Below, piece after piece: positions 52,379-61,744 of a stretch of 64,000 nt of DNA; positions within the stretch are counted from its first letter, which is position 1, and each line of letters starts with the position of its first letter. The translations under genes and the position numbers were made by a program. The stretch comes from Centipeda felix. GTDB taxonomy: Bacteria > Bacillota > Negativicutes > Selenomonadales > Selenomonadaceae. Below the pieces are notes generated by a model. The model was not told where the DNA came from, did no database searches, and saw nothing but the letters and a program-made list of their open reading frames with translations. The stretch spans positions 124,001-188,000 of the forward strand of contig NZ_LT891958.1 in the NCBI RefSeq assembly GCF_900186465.1, read 5' to 3'.

Positions 52379-53674
52379 TCAGTTCACCCGAAAGTCGTAG
52401 ACCATGCGCATGACGTTGCGGCTGAGCTTGTCGGGATCGTGGCGCACGGCATCCGTCTGACTGATGATGTCCGCCGCGACGAATCCGATGCCGAGGGCGT
52501 TGATCGCCTCCTCGTCCACGGCAACGGGGTAGATGTCCTGTGCGGCGTACTGTTTGCGCAGCTCGGCAGAGATCGGCGCGTTGTTGACGAGCATGAAGTC
52601 GATTGTCCCGCGCCCTGCGTGCCTTAGGATCGCCTCTGCGTGCATGGACGCTGTATAGCCGTCAGTCTCACCGGGCTGGGTCATCACGTTGCAGATGTAG
52701 ATCTTGAGGGCATTGCTTTTGCGCAGTTCCTCGGCGACACCGCTGACGAGGAGGTTCGGCATGATGCTCGTATAGAGACTGCCGGGGCCGAGGATGATCG
52801 CATCCGCCGTGCGGATCGCCTCGAGGGCGGAGGGTACGGGCGCGACATTCTGTGGGAACAGGCGCACACGGCGGATGCGTCCCGGCGCCTCGGGGATGCG
52901 TGACTCGCCTTCGACGACCGTTCCGTCCTCGAGGATCGCGTCGAGCCGCACGGACTCCTTCGATGCGGGCAGGACACGTCCCTTGACCGCGAGAACCTTC
53001 GAGGACTCGCGCAGCGCCGTCTCCATGTCACCCGTGACCTCCGCCATCGCCGCGAGGAAGAGATTGCCGAAGCTGTGTCCCGCGAGGTCGCTTGAGCCCT
53101 CAAAGCGGTGCTGAAAGAGTTTTTCCATCAGTGGCTCGGTATCGGCAAGCGCGACGAGACAGTTGCGCAGATCACCCGGCGGGATGATGCCGAGCTCCTC
53201 GCGCAGGCGCCCTGAGGAGCCGCCATCGTCCGCCACCGTCACGACAGCGGTCACGTTGCTCGTCAGTTCCTTGATACCGCGCAGGAGCACCGAGAGCCCA
53301 TGTCCGCCGCCGATCACCGTGACGGTCGGGCCGCGGCTGAGCCGCGTTTTTTCATAGACCAGATCAACGAGGCGCGCCGACGTTCCCTCGGGCATCAGAG
53401 CCGTGATGACGGAGCGGATAACGTGGCGCGTCGCCACGAGCATGAGTACACTGCCGACAAGAGACGCAAGCACGCCTGCCACAACTGTGAAACCGTAGTC
53501 ATAGCTGCCCTGCCACGTATAGACAAAGCGGAAGATTGCCTCCTCGATGGAGTCAATGTACTTGTAGTTAAAGATTAGTGCAGCCCCGAGTCCGACAAGG
53601 AGCGTTCCGAGCGCAAAGACAAAGAGCCAGCGCTTGAACCCCATGCCGGGATAGAGCCATTTCATCAAATGCAT
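52379..53674 (-). CDS. yvcK: YvcK-family uridine diphosphate-sugar-binding protein, membrane-anchored form
   Basis: A 431-residue CofD/YvcK-fold protein. The conserved part begins near residue 117 with VTVIGGGHGLSVLLRGIKEL, then VTVADDGGSSGRLREELGII, PPGDLRNCLVALA, GHSFGNLFLAAM and LGPGSLYTSIMPNLL. In Bacillus YvcK supports growth on gluconeogenic carbon sources and cell-wall synthesis and binds UDP-sugars. Unlike that soluble protein of about 317 residues, this one has an extra N-terminal segment with two membrane helices (about 15-35 and 60-82). It lies between rapZ and whiA, the usual order. Confidence 0.93.
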   Translation of the reverse strand: MHLMKWLYPGMGFKRWLFVFALGTLLVGLGAALIFNYKYIDSIEEAIFRFVYTWQGSYDYGFTVVAGVLASLVGSVLMLVATRHVIRSVITALMPEGTSARLVDLVYEKTRLSRGPTVTVIGGGHGLSVLLRGIKELTSNVTAVVTVADDGGSSGRLREELGIIPPGDLRNCLVALADTEPLMEKLFQHRFEGSSDLAGHSFGNLFLAAMAEVTGDMETALRESSKVLAVKGRVLPASKESVRLDAILEDGTVVEGESRIPEAPGRIRRVRLFPQNVAPVPSALEAIRTADAIILGPGSLYTSIMPNLLVSGVAEELRKSNALKIYICNVMTQPGETDGYTASMHAEAILRHAGRGTIDFMLVNNAPISAELRKQYAAQDIYPVAVDEEAINALGIGFVAADIISQTDAVRHDPDKLSRNVMRMVYDFRVN

Positions 53675-53681
53675 GGATTCG

Positions 53682-54593
53682 TCATCCCTCGCTCACGTGT
53701 TCCCGCACCTCATTCTTCATGAGGTCACGATGTTCCAGATGCGCCGCATAGTGTTTCTTGATACGGTCATAGAGATGCTTTGCGATAAAGACACTGCGGT
53801 GCATCCCGCCCGTACAGCCGACGGCGATCACGAGCTGGCTCTTCCCCTCCTTCACATACTGCGGCAGGAGAAAATCGACGAAGTTGTCGAGATGTTCCTC
53901 GAACTTCTGCGTCACATCCCATGACTCGATGTAGGACGCGACCTGCGGAACAGTGCCGCTCTTGCTGCGGAGGGAGTCGATGTAGAACGGGTTCGGCAAA
54001 AAGCGCACGTCAAAGACGAGATCGGCATCGAGCGGGATGCCGTACTTAAAGCCAAACGACAGGATGTTCACGCTCATCTGCGCATCCGCGCCCGGCGCAT
54101 CGTAGTGGCGGCGGATGATGTCGCGCAGCTCCGCCTTGCGCAGCTTCGATGTGTCGACGATCTGCGTCGCACGTTCCCGTATGGGCGCGAGGCGGTTCCG
54201 CTCGCGCGTCACGCCCTCGGAGATGCGCGCATCCGGGGCGAGCGGATGTGGCCGCCGCGTCTCCTTGTAGCGACGGATGATCACATCGTCCGAGGCCTCG
54301 ATAAAGAGCAGCTCGTAGGGCACGCCGCCCGCATCCAGCTCACCGAGCACGCGCACGAAGTCGTCGAAGAACTCGCGGCTGCGCGTGTCCACCACGATGG
54401 CGGCACGACTGATCTGCCCGTGCGTCTCACGACAGAGATTAATGAACTTTGGAATGAATACCGGCGGGAGGTTGTCCACGCAAAAGTAGCCGAGATCCTC
54501 CATATAGCGCGCGGCGAGCGACTTTCCGCCCCCCGACAGTCCCGTCACGATCACGGGACGGAATTTCTCTGCGGGATGTTTTATATCCATCAT
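53682..54593 (-). CDS. rapZ: RNase adapter RapZ / YvcJ nucleotide-binding protein
   Basis: A 303-residue P-loop protein: Walker A VTGLSGGGKSLAARYMEDLG, YFCVDNLPP, VVDTRSREFF, the family HPLAPDARISEGVTRER, ILSFGFKYGIP and VAVGCTGGMHRSV-type C-terminal block (IAVGCTGGMHRSVFIAKHLY). In E. coli RapZ controls GlmS synthesis; in Firmicutes YvcJ affects competence and other functions. The start is ATG 54593, with AGGAGG 5 bases upstream. Its stop lies 7 bases before yvcK. Confidence 0.95.
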   Translation of the reverse strand: MMDIKHPAEKFRPVIVTGLSGGGKSLAARYMEDLGYFCVDNLPPVFIPKFINLCRETHGQISRAAIVVDTRSREFFDDFVRVLGELDAGGVPYELLFIEASDDVIIRRYKETRRPHPLAPDARISEGVTRERNRLAPIRERATQIVDTSKLRKAELRDIIRRHYDAPGADAQMSVNILSFGFKYGIPLDADLVFDVRFLPNPFYIDSLRSKSGTVPQVASYIESWDVTQKFEEHLDNFVDFLLPQYVKEGKSQLVIAVGCTGGMHRSVFIAKHLYDRIKKHYAAHLEHRDLMKNEVREHVSEG

Positions 54594-54602
54594 CGTCACC
54601 TC

Positions 54603-55397
54603 CTACAGTACAAATTTTTCCACAGCGGCGGCAATTCCGTTTTCATCGTTGGATGCCGTGACATAGGATGCGTGCTCCTTCGCCACGGGGAGTCCATTCG
54701 CCGGGACGACAGAAAATGCGCCCATCGAGAGCATCTCCACATCGTTGTCCGCATCGCCTGCAACCATGACCTCATCGAGTGTCAGCCCCATCGCGTCCGC
54801 AAGCGCCTGCACGCCGACCGCCTTGTTGATGCCGGGCGGGTTGATGTCAACGCTCGTGCCCGTATTCTGCTGCGGCACAAGGCGTCCGCCGAAGTGCGCC
54901 CGCACCTCGCTGACGTAGGAGTCAACCCCGCTTTTCATCTCGCGCAGGACGAACTGCGGTACGTTCTCCGTGCAGCCGAGATAGCCGCTTCCCACCTCCG
55001 TCACCACGAAATTCGCCGTCGTCCGATAGGCGGTGAAATAGTCCTCCCGGTACGTGGGCGCATAGATCTCCGCCCCGCTGTACCAGTTCACATACCAGTC
55101 CCGCGCGTAGCAGAACGTCAGGAACTCCCCGACAAATGCGGGGTCAAAATAGCGGGCAAAGAGCGGCGCATCCGCCCCCGTGCCGACGTATGCCCCGTTG
55201 CAGCAGACGACGGGCGCACGCGAGCCGAGCAGCCGCGCGAAGTGGAGCGCGGAGCACAGCATCCGCCCCGTCGCAATGGTGACGGTGACGCCGCGTGCCA
55301 TGGCGCGTGCAAGGATGTCCTTCGTCCGCACCGTAATCGTCTTGTCCGAGGTCAGGAGCGTGCCGTCGAGATCGAGTGCGATGAGTTTGATCGCCAT
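54603..55397 (-). CDS. Cof-type HAD-IIB phosphatase (first copy)
   Basis: A 264-residue HAD phosphatase of the Cof subfamily: IKLIALDLDGTLLTSDKTIT (nucleophile Asp), TIATGRM, VVCCNGAYV, a type IIB cap (about 85-185) and the late MVAGDADNDVEMLSMGAFSV. Substrates of such proteins are usually small sugar phosphates or cofactors; none can be assigned. ATG 55397 has GAGAGG upstream and lies 4 bases past the stop of a second Cof-type gene. The two are related and probably arose by duplication. It is followed 9 bases later by rapZ. Confidence 0.87.
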   Translation of the reverse strand: MAIKLIALDLDGTLLTSDKTITVRTKDILARAMARGVTVTIATGRMLCSALHFARLLGSRAPVVCCNGAYVGTGADAPLFARYFDPAFVGEFLTFCYARDWYVNWYSGAEIYAPTYREDYFTAYRTTANFVVTEVGSGYLGCTENVPQFVLREMKSGVDSYVSEVRAHFGGRLVPQQNTGTSVDINPPGINKAVGVQALADAMGLTLDEVMVAGDADNDVEMLSMGAFSVVPANGLPVAKEHASYVTASNDENGIAAAVEKFVL

Positions 55398-55401
55398 GCC
55401 T

Positions 55402-56238
55402 TTATCCTCTCCGCATTGGTACAGGTGCATCCGCACCCATGCCGAGCACATACGTATAGATTGCCGCCGCAAGGCCATTCTCCGTGCAGGACAGCGTCTC
55501 GCAGTCTGCCTCCGCCTTGACCTCGGGGAAGGCGTTCCCCATTGCAACACTCGTGCCTGCTGCCTTCAGCATGGGCAGGTCGTTGTACGCATCGCCGATC
55601 GCCATTGTCTCCGCAATGGGGATATCCAGCTTTGCCGCGAGTGCCGTGAGTGCCGATGCCTTCGAGACGCCCTTCACAACGATCTCGACCAGCCGATCTG
55701 CCGAACGCGTCACGCCGATGTGTGCGCCGAACGCATCCAGGAGCATCTGTGCACGCGCCTCACTCACGGCGCGCCCCTCCGTCACGAGGAGCAACTTGCA
55801 GTTTCCTGTCACGTACGCAAGCATTCCATCTCTCCCAACAGCCTTGCCGGTGATCTTCTGTGAATCCTCGTAAAAACGCGACTCCTCACAGGTGACGGCA
55901 TAGCGCAGCACACCACCGCTGTAGCTTTGAATGTACCAGCCCCGTGCCTGTGCAAAGGTGATAATGTCCCGTGCAAGCATCGGGTCGAGAGCATACTCCT
56001 CATAGATGTGTCCGCTCGGGCTCTTGATGAGCGCCCCGTTGTAGGCGATGATCGGCACATCGACGCCGAGCGCCTCAGCGACGGGCAGTGCCGCCTCGAA
56101 CATGCGCCCCGTCGCAATCGTCACGGTGATCCCCGCGCGCACGGCACACTGCACAGCCGCGATATTCTCTGCTGAAACGACATTGCCGTTTGGCAGCATC
56201 GTACCATCCAGATCCGACACAAATAACTTTACCGCCAT
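55402..56238 (-). CDS. Cof-type HAD-IIB phosphatase (second copy)
   Basis: A 278-residue paralogue of the neighbouring phosphatase: VKLFVSDLDGTMLPNGNVVS, TVTIATGRMFEAALPVAEAL, IIAYNGALIKSP, a similar cap including YIQSYSGGVLRYAV (compare YVNWYSGAEIYAP in the other copy) and AIGDAYNDLPMLKAAGTSVA. Substrate unknown. The start is ATG 56238, with GGAGGGG upstream. It is the first gene of the HAD-HAD-rapZ-yvcK-whiA series. Confidence 0.87.
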   Translation of the reverse strand: MAVKLFVSDLDGTMLPNGNVVSAENIAAVQCAVRAGITVTIATGRMFEAALPVAEALGVDVPIIAYNGALIKSPSGHIYEEYALDPMLARDIITFAQARGWYIQSYSGGVLRYAVTCEESRFYEDSQKITGKAVGRDGMLAYVTGNCKLLLVTEGRAVSEARAQMLLDAFGAHIGVTRSADRLVEIVVKGVSKASALTALAAKLDIPIAETMAIGDAYNDLPMLKAAGTSVAMGNAFPEVKAEADCETLSCTENGLAAAIYTYVLGMGADAPVPMRRG

Positions 56239-56299
56239 GATGGCTTCCCCTCCGTATCCATTTCCCAAGCATCCCCCCTGCACATCCCACGGGAAACTG

Positions 56300-56329
56300 C
56301 TGACAAAATCATTTCCCCTATGCTATAAT
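56300..56329 (+). promoter_or_regulatory. Promoter of the membrane-anchored unknown
   Basis: CTGACA (56300-56305), 18 bases, perfect TATAAT (56324-56329), 28 bases before the GTG start at 56357. Confidence 0.65.
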
Positions 56330-56356
56330 CATCTCAATCAAGAAAGGAGCGTTCCT

Positions 56357-56845
56357 GTGCTCAGCATCTTTCGCCAACTGATCGTCGTCGTCGCCCTGCT
56401 CCTCATCCTCGTCGGCATCTTCGGGCTCTCGTACACGTACCGTATCGATCATCGCAGTGCGCGCAGTCTCTCTGCGTACGCGACCATTGATTTTCGCGCA
56501 TCCTATACCGGAGAGGGCCGGCTTGAGGGCGCGACGCTGTCCCTGCTCGACTATCGCTACGACAGTGCGAAGTTTCTGCCCGACGTCATCCTCTACACCG
56601 ACGGAGCGGCGTGGGAGATGAAGGCGGCGACAAAGTATACACCGCATCCCGTGGAGGGTGCGGACAGCCCCTACAAGAACGAGAACAAGATGTTCCTCGT
56701 GTTCCCGCGCGCCAGCCTGCCCGCCATCCGCAAGGCAGTGAGCGTTCGACTGCGCTTCTATTACGACAACGGGCAGACCGTCGACCTCCCGCTGAACGAG
56801 TCCGACCTCGCCTATTGGCAGCGCGAGCTCAGTCAGGGGATTTGA
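56357..56845 (+). CDS. Membrane-anchored protein of unknown function
   Basis: A 162-residue protein with one N-terminal membrane helix (about 8-28, IVVVALLLILVGIFGLSYTY) and a soluble domain presumably outside, with LDYRYDSAKFLPDVILYTDG and VRLRFYYDNGQTVDLPLNES. I recognise no family. The start is GTG 56357, with AAAGGAG 7 bases upstream and a good promoter before it. It begins the plus-strand series that leads to the NusG-II and Gx-transporter genes. Confidence 0.7.
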   Translation: MLSIFRQLIVVVALLLILVGIFGLSYTYRIDHRSARSLSAYATIDFRASYTGEGRLEGATLSLLDYRYDSAKFLPDVILYTDGAAWEMKAATKYTPHPVEGADSPYKNENKMFLVFPRASLPAIRKAVSVRLRFYYDNGQTVDLPLNESDLAYWQRELSQGI

Positions 56846-56858
56846 GAAAATTGCTGTT

Positions 56859-56891
56859 TATGGAAGCACTGATACATGCAGTAATTCCTTA
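56859..56891 (+). repeat. 33-bp end-to-end relic of the inverted-repeat element (copy F)
   Basis: Left part TATGGAAGCACTGATACATG matches the left end of the 166-bp elements and right part CAGTAATTCCTTA the right end, with no interior. It has the same length as copy E and is TA-flanked. Confidence 0.5.
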
Positions 56892-56936
56892 TTTATTGTA
56901 CTGTGATAAAAAACATTCGTCAAGGCAGGACTGACC

Positions 56937-57275
56937 ATGAAGAAAAATGACCTCATACTGATCGCTGCGCTGCTCCTCCTCTGCGGGATCGGCGCAATAT
57001 TTTTTGCGCTGCGCACGGACGGTGCAGCACGTCACGCGGTCATCACGCAGGACGGCACACAGCTCTATGACATCCCGCTCACGGGACACACGGGGACGGA
57101 GGACATACCGATTGCGGACGCACACGGCGAGAACACGATCCGCATCGAGGGGGAGAGTATTGCCGTCGTCCATGCGGACTGCCCCGATCAGGTCTGCGTG
57201 CGGACGGGACGCGCGGAGAAAAAGGGCGACGTGATCGCCTGCCTCCCGCACAAACTCCTGATCGAAGTGAAATGA
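56937..57275 (+). CDS. NusG domain II-containing protein
   Basis: A 112-residue protein with an N-terminal membrane helix (residues 5-25) and a NusG_II domain: GENTIRIEGESIAVVHADCP, DQVCVRTGRAEKKGDVIACL and PHKLLIEV, with three conserved cysteines. The family has no proven function; it is commonly encoded, as here, directly before a Gx-transporter/HepS-like gene, and often near FMN-transfer genes. ATG 56937 has AGGAC upstream and the following gene begins 1 base after its stop. Confidence 0.85.
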   Translation: MKKNDLILIAALLLLCGIGAIFFALRTDGAARHAVITQDGTQLYDIPLTGHTGTEDIPIADAHGENTIRIEGESIAVVHADCPDQVCVRTGRAEKKGDVIACLPHKLLIEVK

Positions 57276-57276
57276 T

Positions 57277-57768
57277 ATGAGACCACTTCGTCTTACGGCG
57301 CGCATCGCCCTCCTCACTGCGCTCTCCCTCATCCTCTTCCTCCTAGAGGGCTTTCTCCCCCTGCCGTTTCCTGTACCGGGCGCGAAACTTGGGCTGGCCG
57401 CCATCGTCACCCTCATCGCGCTCCGCATCCTGCCGCGTACGCGCGACGCTGCCGCCGTCCTGCTCCTGCGCATCTTCCTATCCGCCTTCCTTGGCGGCGG
57501 ATTCGCCCCACTCCTCTACAGCATGGCGGGCGGACTGGCGAGTTTTGCTGCGATGGCCCTCCTCCTGCGGCGCACACAGCTCTCCCTCGTCGGCATCAGC
57601 GCCGTCGGCGGACTCCTCCACAACATGGCGCAGCTGTTCGTCGCCGCCGCTGTCATGGAGAGCAGCGCACTCCTCCTCTACGCTCCGCTCCTCGGCGTTG
57701 TCGGCATCCTGACCGGCACGGGCATCGGCATCCTCGCGCAATCTACTATGAAAAAAATTAAATACTAG
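57277..57768 (+). CDS. Gx transporter family protein ('heptaprenyl diphosphate synthase component I'-like)
   Basis: A 163-residue membrane protein with about five hydrophobic segments, beginning LTARIALLTALSLILFLLEG and containing VPGAKLGLAAIVTLIALRIL and LGGGFAPLLYSMAGGLASFA. Often annotated as heptaprenyl diphosphate synthase component I, but it looks like an ECF-type substrate-binding membrane subunit, so that name is doubtful. It is coupled to the NusG-II gene. The substrate is unknown. Confidence 0.82.
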   Translation: MRPLRLTARIALLTALSLILFLLEGFLPLPFPVPGAKLGLAAIVTLIALRILPRTRDAAAVLLLRIFLSAFLGGGFAPLLYSMAGGLASFAAMALLLRRTQLSLVGISAVGGLLHNMAQLFVAAAVMESSALLLYAPLLGVVGILTGTGIGILAQSTMKKIKY

Positions 57769-57775
57769 ATAAATA

Positions 57776-57804
57776 TTCTCAACCGCAATATTTTGTGCTA
57801 TACT
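57776..57804 (+). promoter_or_regulatory. Candidate promoter of fumC within a tandem duplication
   Basis: TTCTCA (57776-57781), 17 bases, TATACT (57799-57804). It overlaps two imperfect tandem units (57785-57811 and 57814-57841) that share AATATT, TGTG and ACTGTNCCTG. Apart from this and the inverted-repeat element (57851-58016), the 361-base gap before fumC shows nothing coding. Confidence 0.45.
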
Positions 57805-57850
57805 GTTCCTGTCGGAATATTGTGGTTCTAAACTGTCCCTGCAATACGCC

Positions 57851-58016
57851 TAGGGAATCACTGATAAAATGAGGTCTGCCAGATTGGCGTAGATTTTTCG
57901 TCCGAACGAGGTGGAAAACCGGACGCAGAGTGGTGCTCTGTGGAGGATTTTCCACCGAAGTGCGTGCAAAAAAGATGCGTCAAGATGGTTGTGCCGAATT
58001 TATCAGTGCTTCCCTA
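57851..58016 (-). mobile_element. 166-bp TA-flanked inverted-repeat element (copy B)
   Basis: Same length and the same ends as copy A at 14870, in inverse orientation (on the minus strand it starts TAGGGAAGCACTGATAAATT). The two copies share most of their interior and differ mainly in the middle about 60 bases. TA lies at both edges. It sits between the candidate fumC promoter and fumC, so it becomes part of the fumC leader if that promoter is used. Confidence 0.75.
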
Positions 58017-58129
58017 AGCCCCCCTAGTGAAGCAAGCGCACGACCACTTGCGCAACGAGGTGTTTGCGCGGCGTATGCAGACGACACACCGCAATATCTA
58101 TCCTTTCTTGTGACAGGAGGTTCATATCC

Positions 58130-59491
<1,362 letters not shown>

Positions 59492-59494
<3 letters not shown>

Positions 59495-59555
59495 GGAAGC
59501 ACTGACAAATTCGGCACGGCCATCTGGCATACCTCATTTTATCAGCGATTCCCTA
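59492..59555 (+). mobile_element. 64-bp internal-deletion form of the inverted-repeat element (copy C)
   Basis: Starts TAAGGAAGCACTGACAAATT and ends TTTTATCAGCGATTCCCTA, TA-flanked. Both ends are intact, but about 100 interior bases are missing; the join lies at a short ATCT repeat (CCATCT joined to GGCATACC). Its leading TAA is the stop codon of fumC. Confidence 0.75.
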
Positions 59556-59582
59556 AGGCATACAGATCCGCTCAGTACAATG

Positions 59583-59620
59583 GGGCTGCTGCAAACTTCA
59601 TGCAGCAGTCCCGTTTTTTT
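59583..59620 (+). terminator. Terminator after fumC
   Basis: Stem GGGCTGCTGCA / TGCAGCAGTCCC (one mismatch) with a short loop, followed by GTTTTTTT. It lies about 90 bases after the fumC stop, beyond the 64-bp element. Confidence 0.85.
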
Positions 59621-59630
59621 CACAATAATT

Positions 59631-59659
59631 CTCTTTATGGGCTCAAAAAATGCTATAAT
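59631..59659 (+). promoter_or_regulatory. Candidate promoter of the RclA-like gene
   Basis: A perfect TATAAT (59654-59659) with only a weak -35 box (CTCTTT, 17 bases upstream), 40 bases before the start. A weak -35 would fit control by an activator, but no regulator gene is nearby. Confidence 0.45.
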
Positions 59660-59699
59660 AACTGCAGTGATACAAAGTTTAACAGAAACGGAGCACCCT

Positions 59700-61064
59700 A
59701 TGCAAAATACAACATATCAAAACCTCATCATCGGCTTTGGCAAGGCAGGCAAGACGCTCGCGGGCTTTCTCGCGAAGAAGGGCGAGCGTGTCGCCCTCGT
59801 CGAACGGTCAAAGGAGCGCTACGGCGGTACCTGCATCAACGTCGCCTGCATCCCGTCGAAGTCGCTGGAGTACAGCGCGCGTCTCTCGGCGGCGGCGGGC
59901 GGCGACTTTGCGGCAAAGGCAGAGCGCTATCGTGCGGCGATTGCAGAGAAACGCCGCCTCACGAAAATGCTGCGCGAAAAGAACTACGCCAAGGTGACGG
60001 GCGCGGGTGCTGTCGTCATTGACGGAGAGGCATCGTTTGTCGATGCACACACTGTGCGCATTGTTGGAGCGGACGGAGCGCAGACCATCACGGCGGAGCG
60101 TATTTTCATCAATACGGGCGCGCTTCCCTTTGTCCCACCGATCAAAGGTGCGGCAGAGAGTACGCACGTCTACACAAGCGAGACGATGATGGAGCTGGAC
60201 GAGCTGCCCGAGAAGCTCGTCATCATCGGGGGCGGCTACATTGGGCTGGAGTTCGCGTCATACTACGCCAACTTCGGGTCGTCCGTCACCGTCGTACAGG
60301 ACGGCACGGCCTTCATCCCGCGTGAGGATGCAGAAATCGCCGCCCGCGTCCTGCAGCATACAAATGATCGCGGCATCCATATCCTGATGGGGGCAAAGGT
60401 GCAGCGCATCGAGGACAGCGCGGAGGCTGCGAACGTCGTCGTGCAGACGGCGGACGGAGAGAAGACGCTTGCGGCGAACGCCATCCTCATTGCCACGGGC
60501 CGCCGCCCGAACATCGAAGGGCTGAATCTTGCGGCGACGGGCGTTGCTGTGACGGAGCGCGGTGCGGTCGCCGTTGACGAGCATCTGCGCACGAACGTCC
60601 CGTATATATGGGCGATGGGCGATGTCACGGGCGGCCTGCAGTTCACCTACATCTCTCTCGACGACTTCCGCATTGTAAAGGATCAACTTGTGGGCAGCGG
60701 AACGCGCACAACGGCAAATCGCGGCGCCGTCCCCTACACCGTCTTCCTCGATCCGCCGCTCTCGCGCGTCGGCATGACGGAGGCACAGGCGGAGGCGGCA
60801 GGCTTTGACGTGCGCGTTCTCCGCCTAGAGGTCGCTGCCATCCCGAAGGCGCAGGTCTACAAGAAGCCCGCCGGCATGCTCAAGGCCGTGGTTGACGCAA
60901 AGACCGACATCGTCCTCGGTGCGCATTTCTTCTGTCCTGAGTCACAGGAGATGATCAACCTCATGAAAATGGCCATCGACCACGGCATTACCGCCGCCGC
61001 GCTTGGCTCTGCCATCTACACCCACCCGACCATGACCGAGGCACTGAATGATTTGTTTAGCTAA
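59700..61064 (+). CDS. RclA-like FAD-dependent disulfide oxidoreductase (possible hypothiocyanous acid reductase)
   Basis: A 454-residue class I flavoprotein disulfide reductase. It has the FAD loop LIIGFGKAGKTLAGFLAKKG, the redox pair Cys45/Cys50 in GGTCINVACIPSKSLE, the NAD(P) loop VIIGGGYIGLEFASYYANFG, the RclA-typical IWAMGDVTGGLQFTYISLDD and PPLSRVGMTE, and the C-terminal His442/Glu447 (THPTMTEALNDLF). It tracks E. coli RclA much more closely than lipoamide dehydrogenase. RclA-type enzymes protect against reactive chlorine species and, in some bacteria, reduce hypothiocyanous acid, an oxidant made in saliva and mucosa. ATG 59700 has CGGAGC upstream. A secreted unknown follows 10 bases after the stop. 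Confidence 0.85.
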   Translation: MQNTTYQNLIIGFGKAGKTLAGFLAKKGERVALVERSKERYGGTCINVACIPSKSLEYSARLSAAAGGDFAAKAERYRAAIAEKRRLTKMLREKNYAKVTGAGAVVIDGEASFVDAHTVRIVGADGAQTITAERIFINTGALPFVPPIKGAAESTHVYTSETMMELDELPEKLVIIGGGYIGLEFASYYANFGSSVTVVQDGTAFIPREDAEIAARVLQHTNDRGIHILMGAKVQRIEDSAEAANVVVQTADGEKTLAANAILIATGRRPNIEGLNLAATGVAVTERGAVAVDEHLRTNVPYIWAMGDVTGGLQFTYISLDDFRIVKDQLVGSGTRTTANRGAVPYTVFLDPPLSRVGMTEAQAEAAGFDVRVLRLEVAAIPKAQVYKKPAGMLKAVVDAKTDIVLGAHFFCPESQEMINLMKMAIDHGITAAALGSAIYTHPTMTEALNDLFS

Positions 61065-61074
61065 GGAGGCAACG

Positions 61075-61677
61075 ATGACATTTGCACACAAAGCGGCGCG
61101 ATTCTGCTGCGCCGCCATATTCGCCCCGCTGCTCCTCCTCGTGGCAGAGGCTGAGGCGGCACCAGAGACAGCCCCCATACCAGCGACAAGAACGGCGCCC
61201 GTCGAGAACACTCCTATACAGCAGCTCTCGATGGAGTTTCGCCATCCTGTCGCAGACGGCACGCTCATGCGTATGATCTGCCTGATCGACGTCCCCGCGA
61301 AAAATGCGCTCTCCGCTGAGGAGCTCGCGGCACGCGGCATCGACGGCGAGCACTTCATCACCTGCCTCGGCGAGTTCGTTGGCAAGGAGTTCTCAGACGG
61401 CCGCTTTCAGGATATCGCCGAGCACTACGTCCCATGGACAGAGGCGCGTGAAGCAGACTTTCGTGCGATGCTCGACGCGCACAATCTCGCTGCCGAGAAC
61501 GACTACGGTGCACGGGCGGAGGCGGTGCAGAATCCCGCCTACAACATCGTCATCGCCTATCAAAGCGGACGCAGCCTGCACATCACCTCCGCAGGAGCGG
61601 CGCTGAACGAGCGCGAAAACGCCGTCGAGGACGCTGTCCTCACATGGGTGGATGACGCGTTTGCGGGGAAAAAATAA
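61075..61677 (+). CDS. Secreted protein of unknown function
   Basis: A 200-residue protein with a signal peptide (MTFAHKAARFCCAAIFAPLL, cleavage near AEA-APE) and no other hydrophobic segment. The mature part has SMEFRHPVADGTLMRMICLI, ITCLGEFVGKEFSDGRFQ and NIVIAYQSGRSLHITSAGAA. I recognise no family; DUF3298-like anti-sigma or lipoprotein domains were considered but not supported. It follows the RclA-like gene by 10 bases with a strong AAGGAGG, so it is probably in the same transcript. Confidence 0.7.
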   Translation: MTFAHKAARFCCAAIFAPLLLLVAEAEAAPETAPIPATRTAPVENTPIQQLSMEFRHPVADGTLMRMICLIDVPAKNALSAEELAARGIDGEHFITCLGEFVGKEFSDGRFQDIAEHYVPWTEAREADFRAMLDAHNLAAENDYGARAEAVQNPAYNIVIAYQSGRSLHITSAGAALNERENAVEDAVLTWVDDAFAGKK

Positions 61678-61686
61678 GGACACACT

Positions 61687-61733
61687 AAAACACAGGAGAT
61701 CACAGCGCGCATTGACGTGATCTCCTGTGTTTT
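61687..61733. terminator. Bidirectional terminator before prfC end
   Basis: Perfect 17-bp arms AAAACACAGGAGATCAC and GTGATCTCCTGTGTTTT with a 13-base loop; T-rich on both strands. It ends both the rclA-like unit and prfC, which converge here. Confidence 0.9.
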
Positions 61734-61744
61734 GTTGTTCCTAT

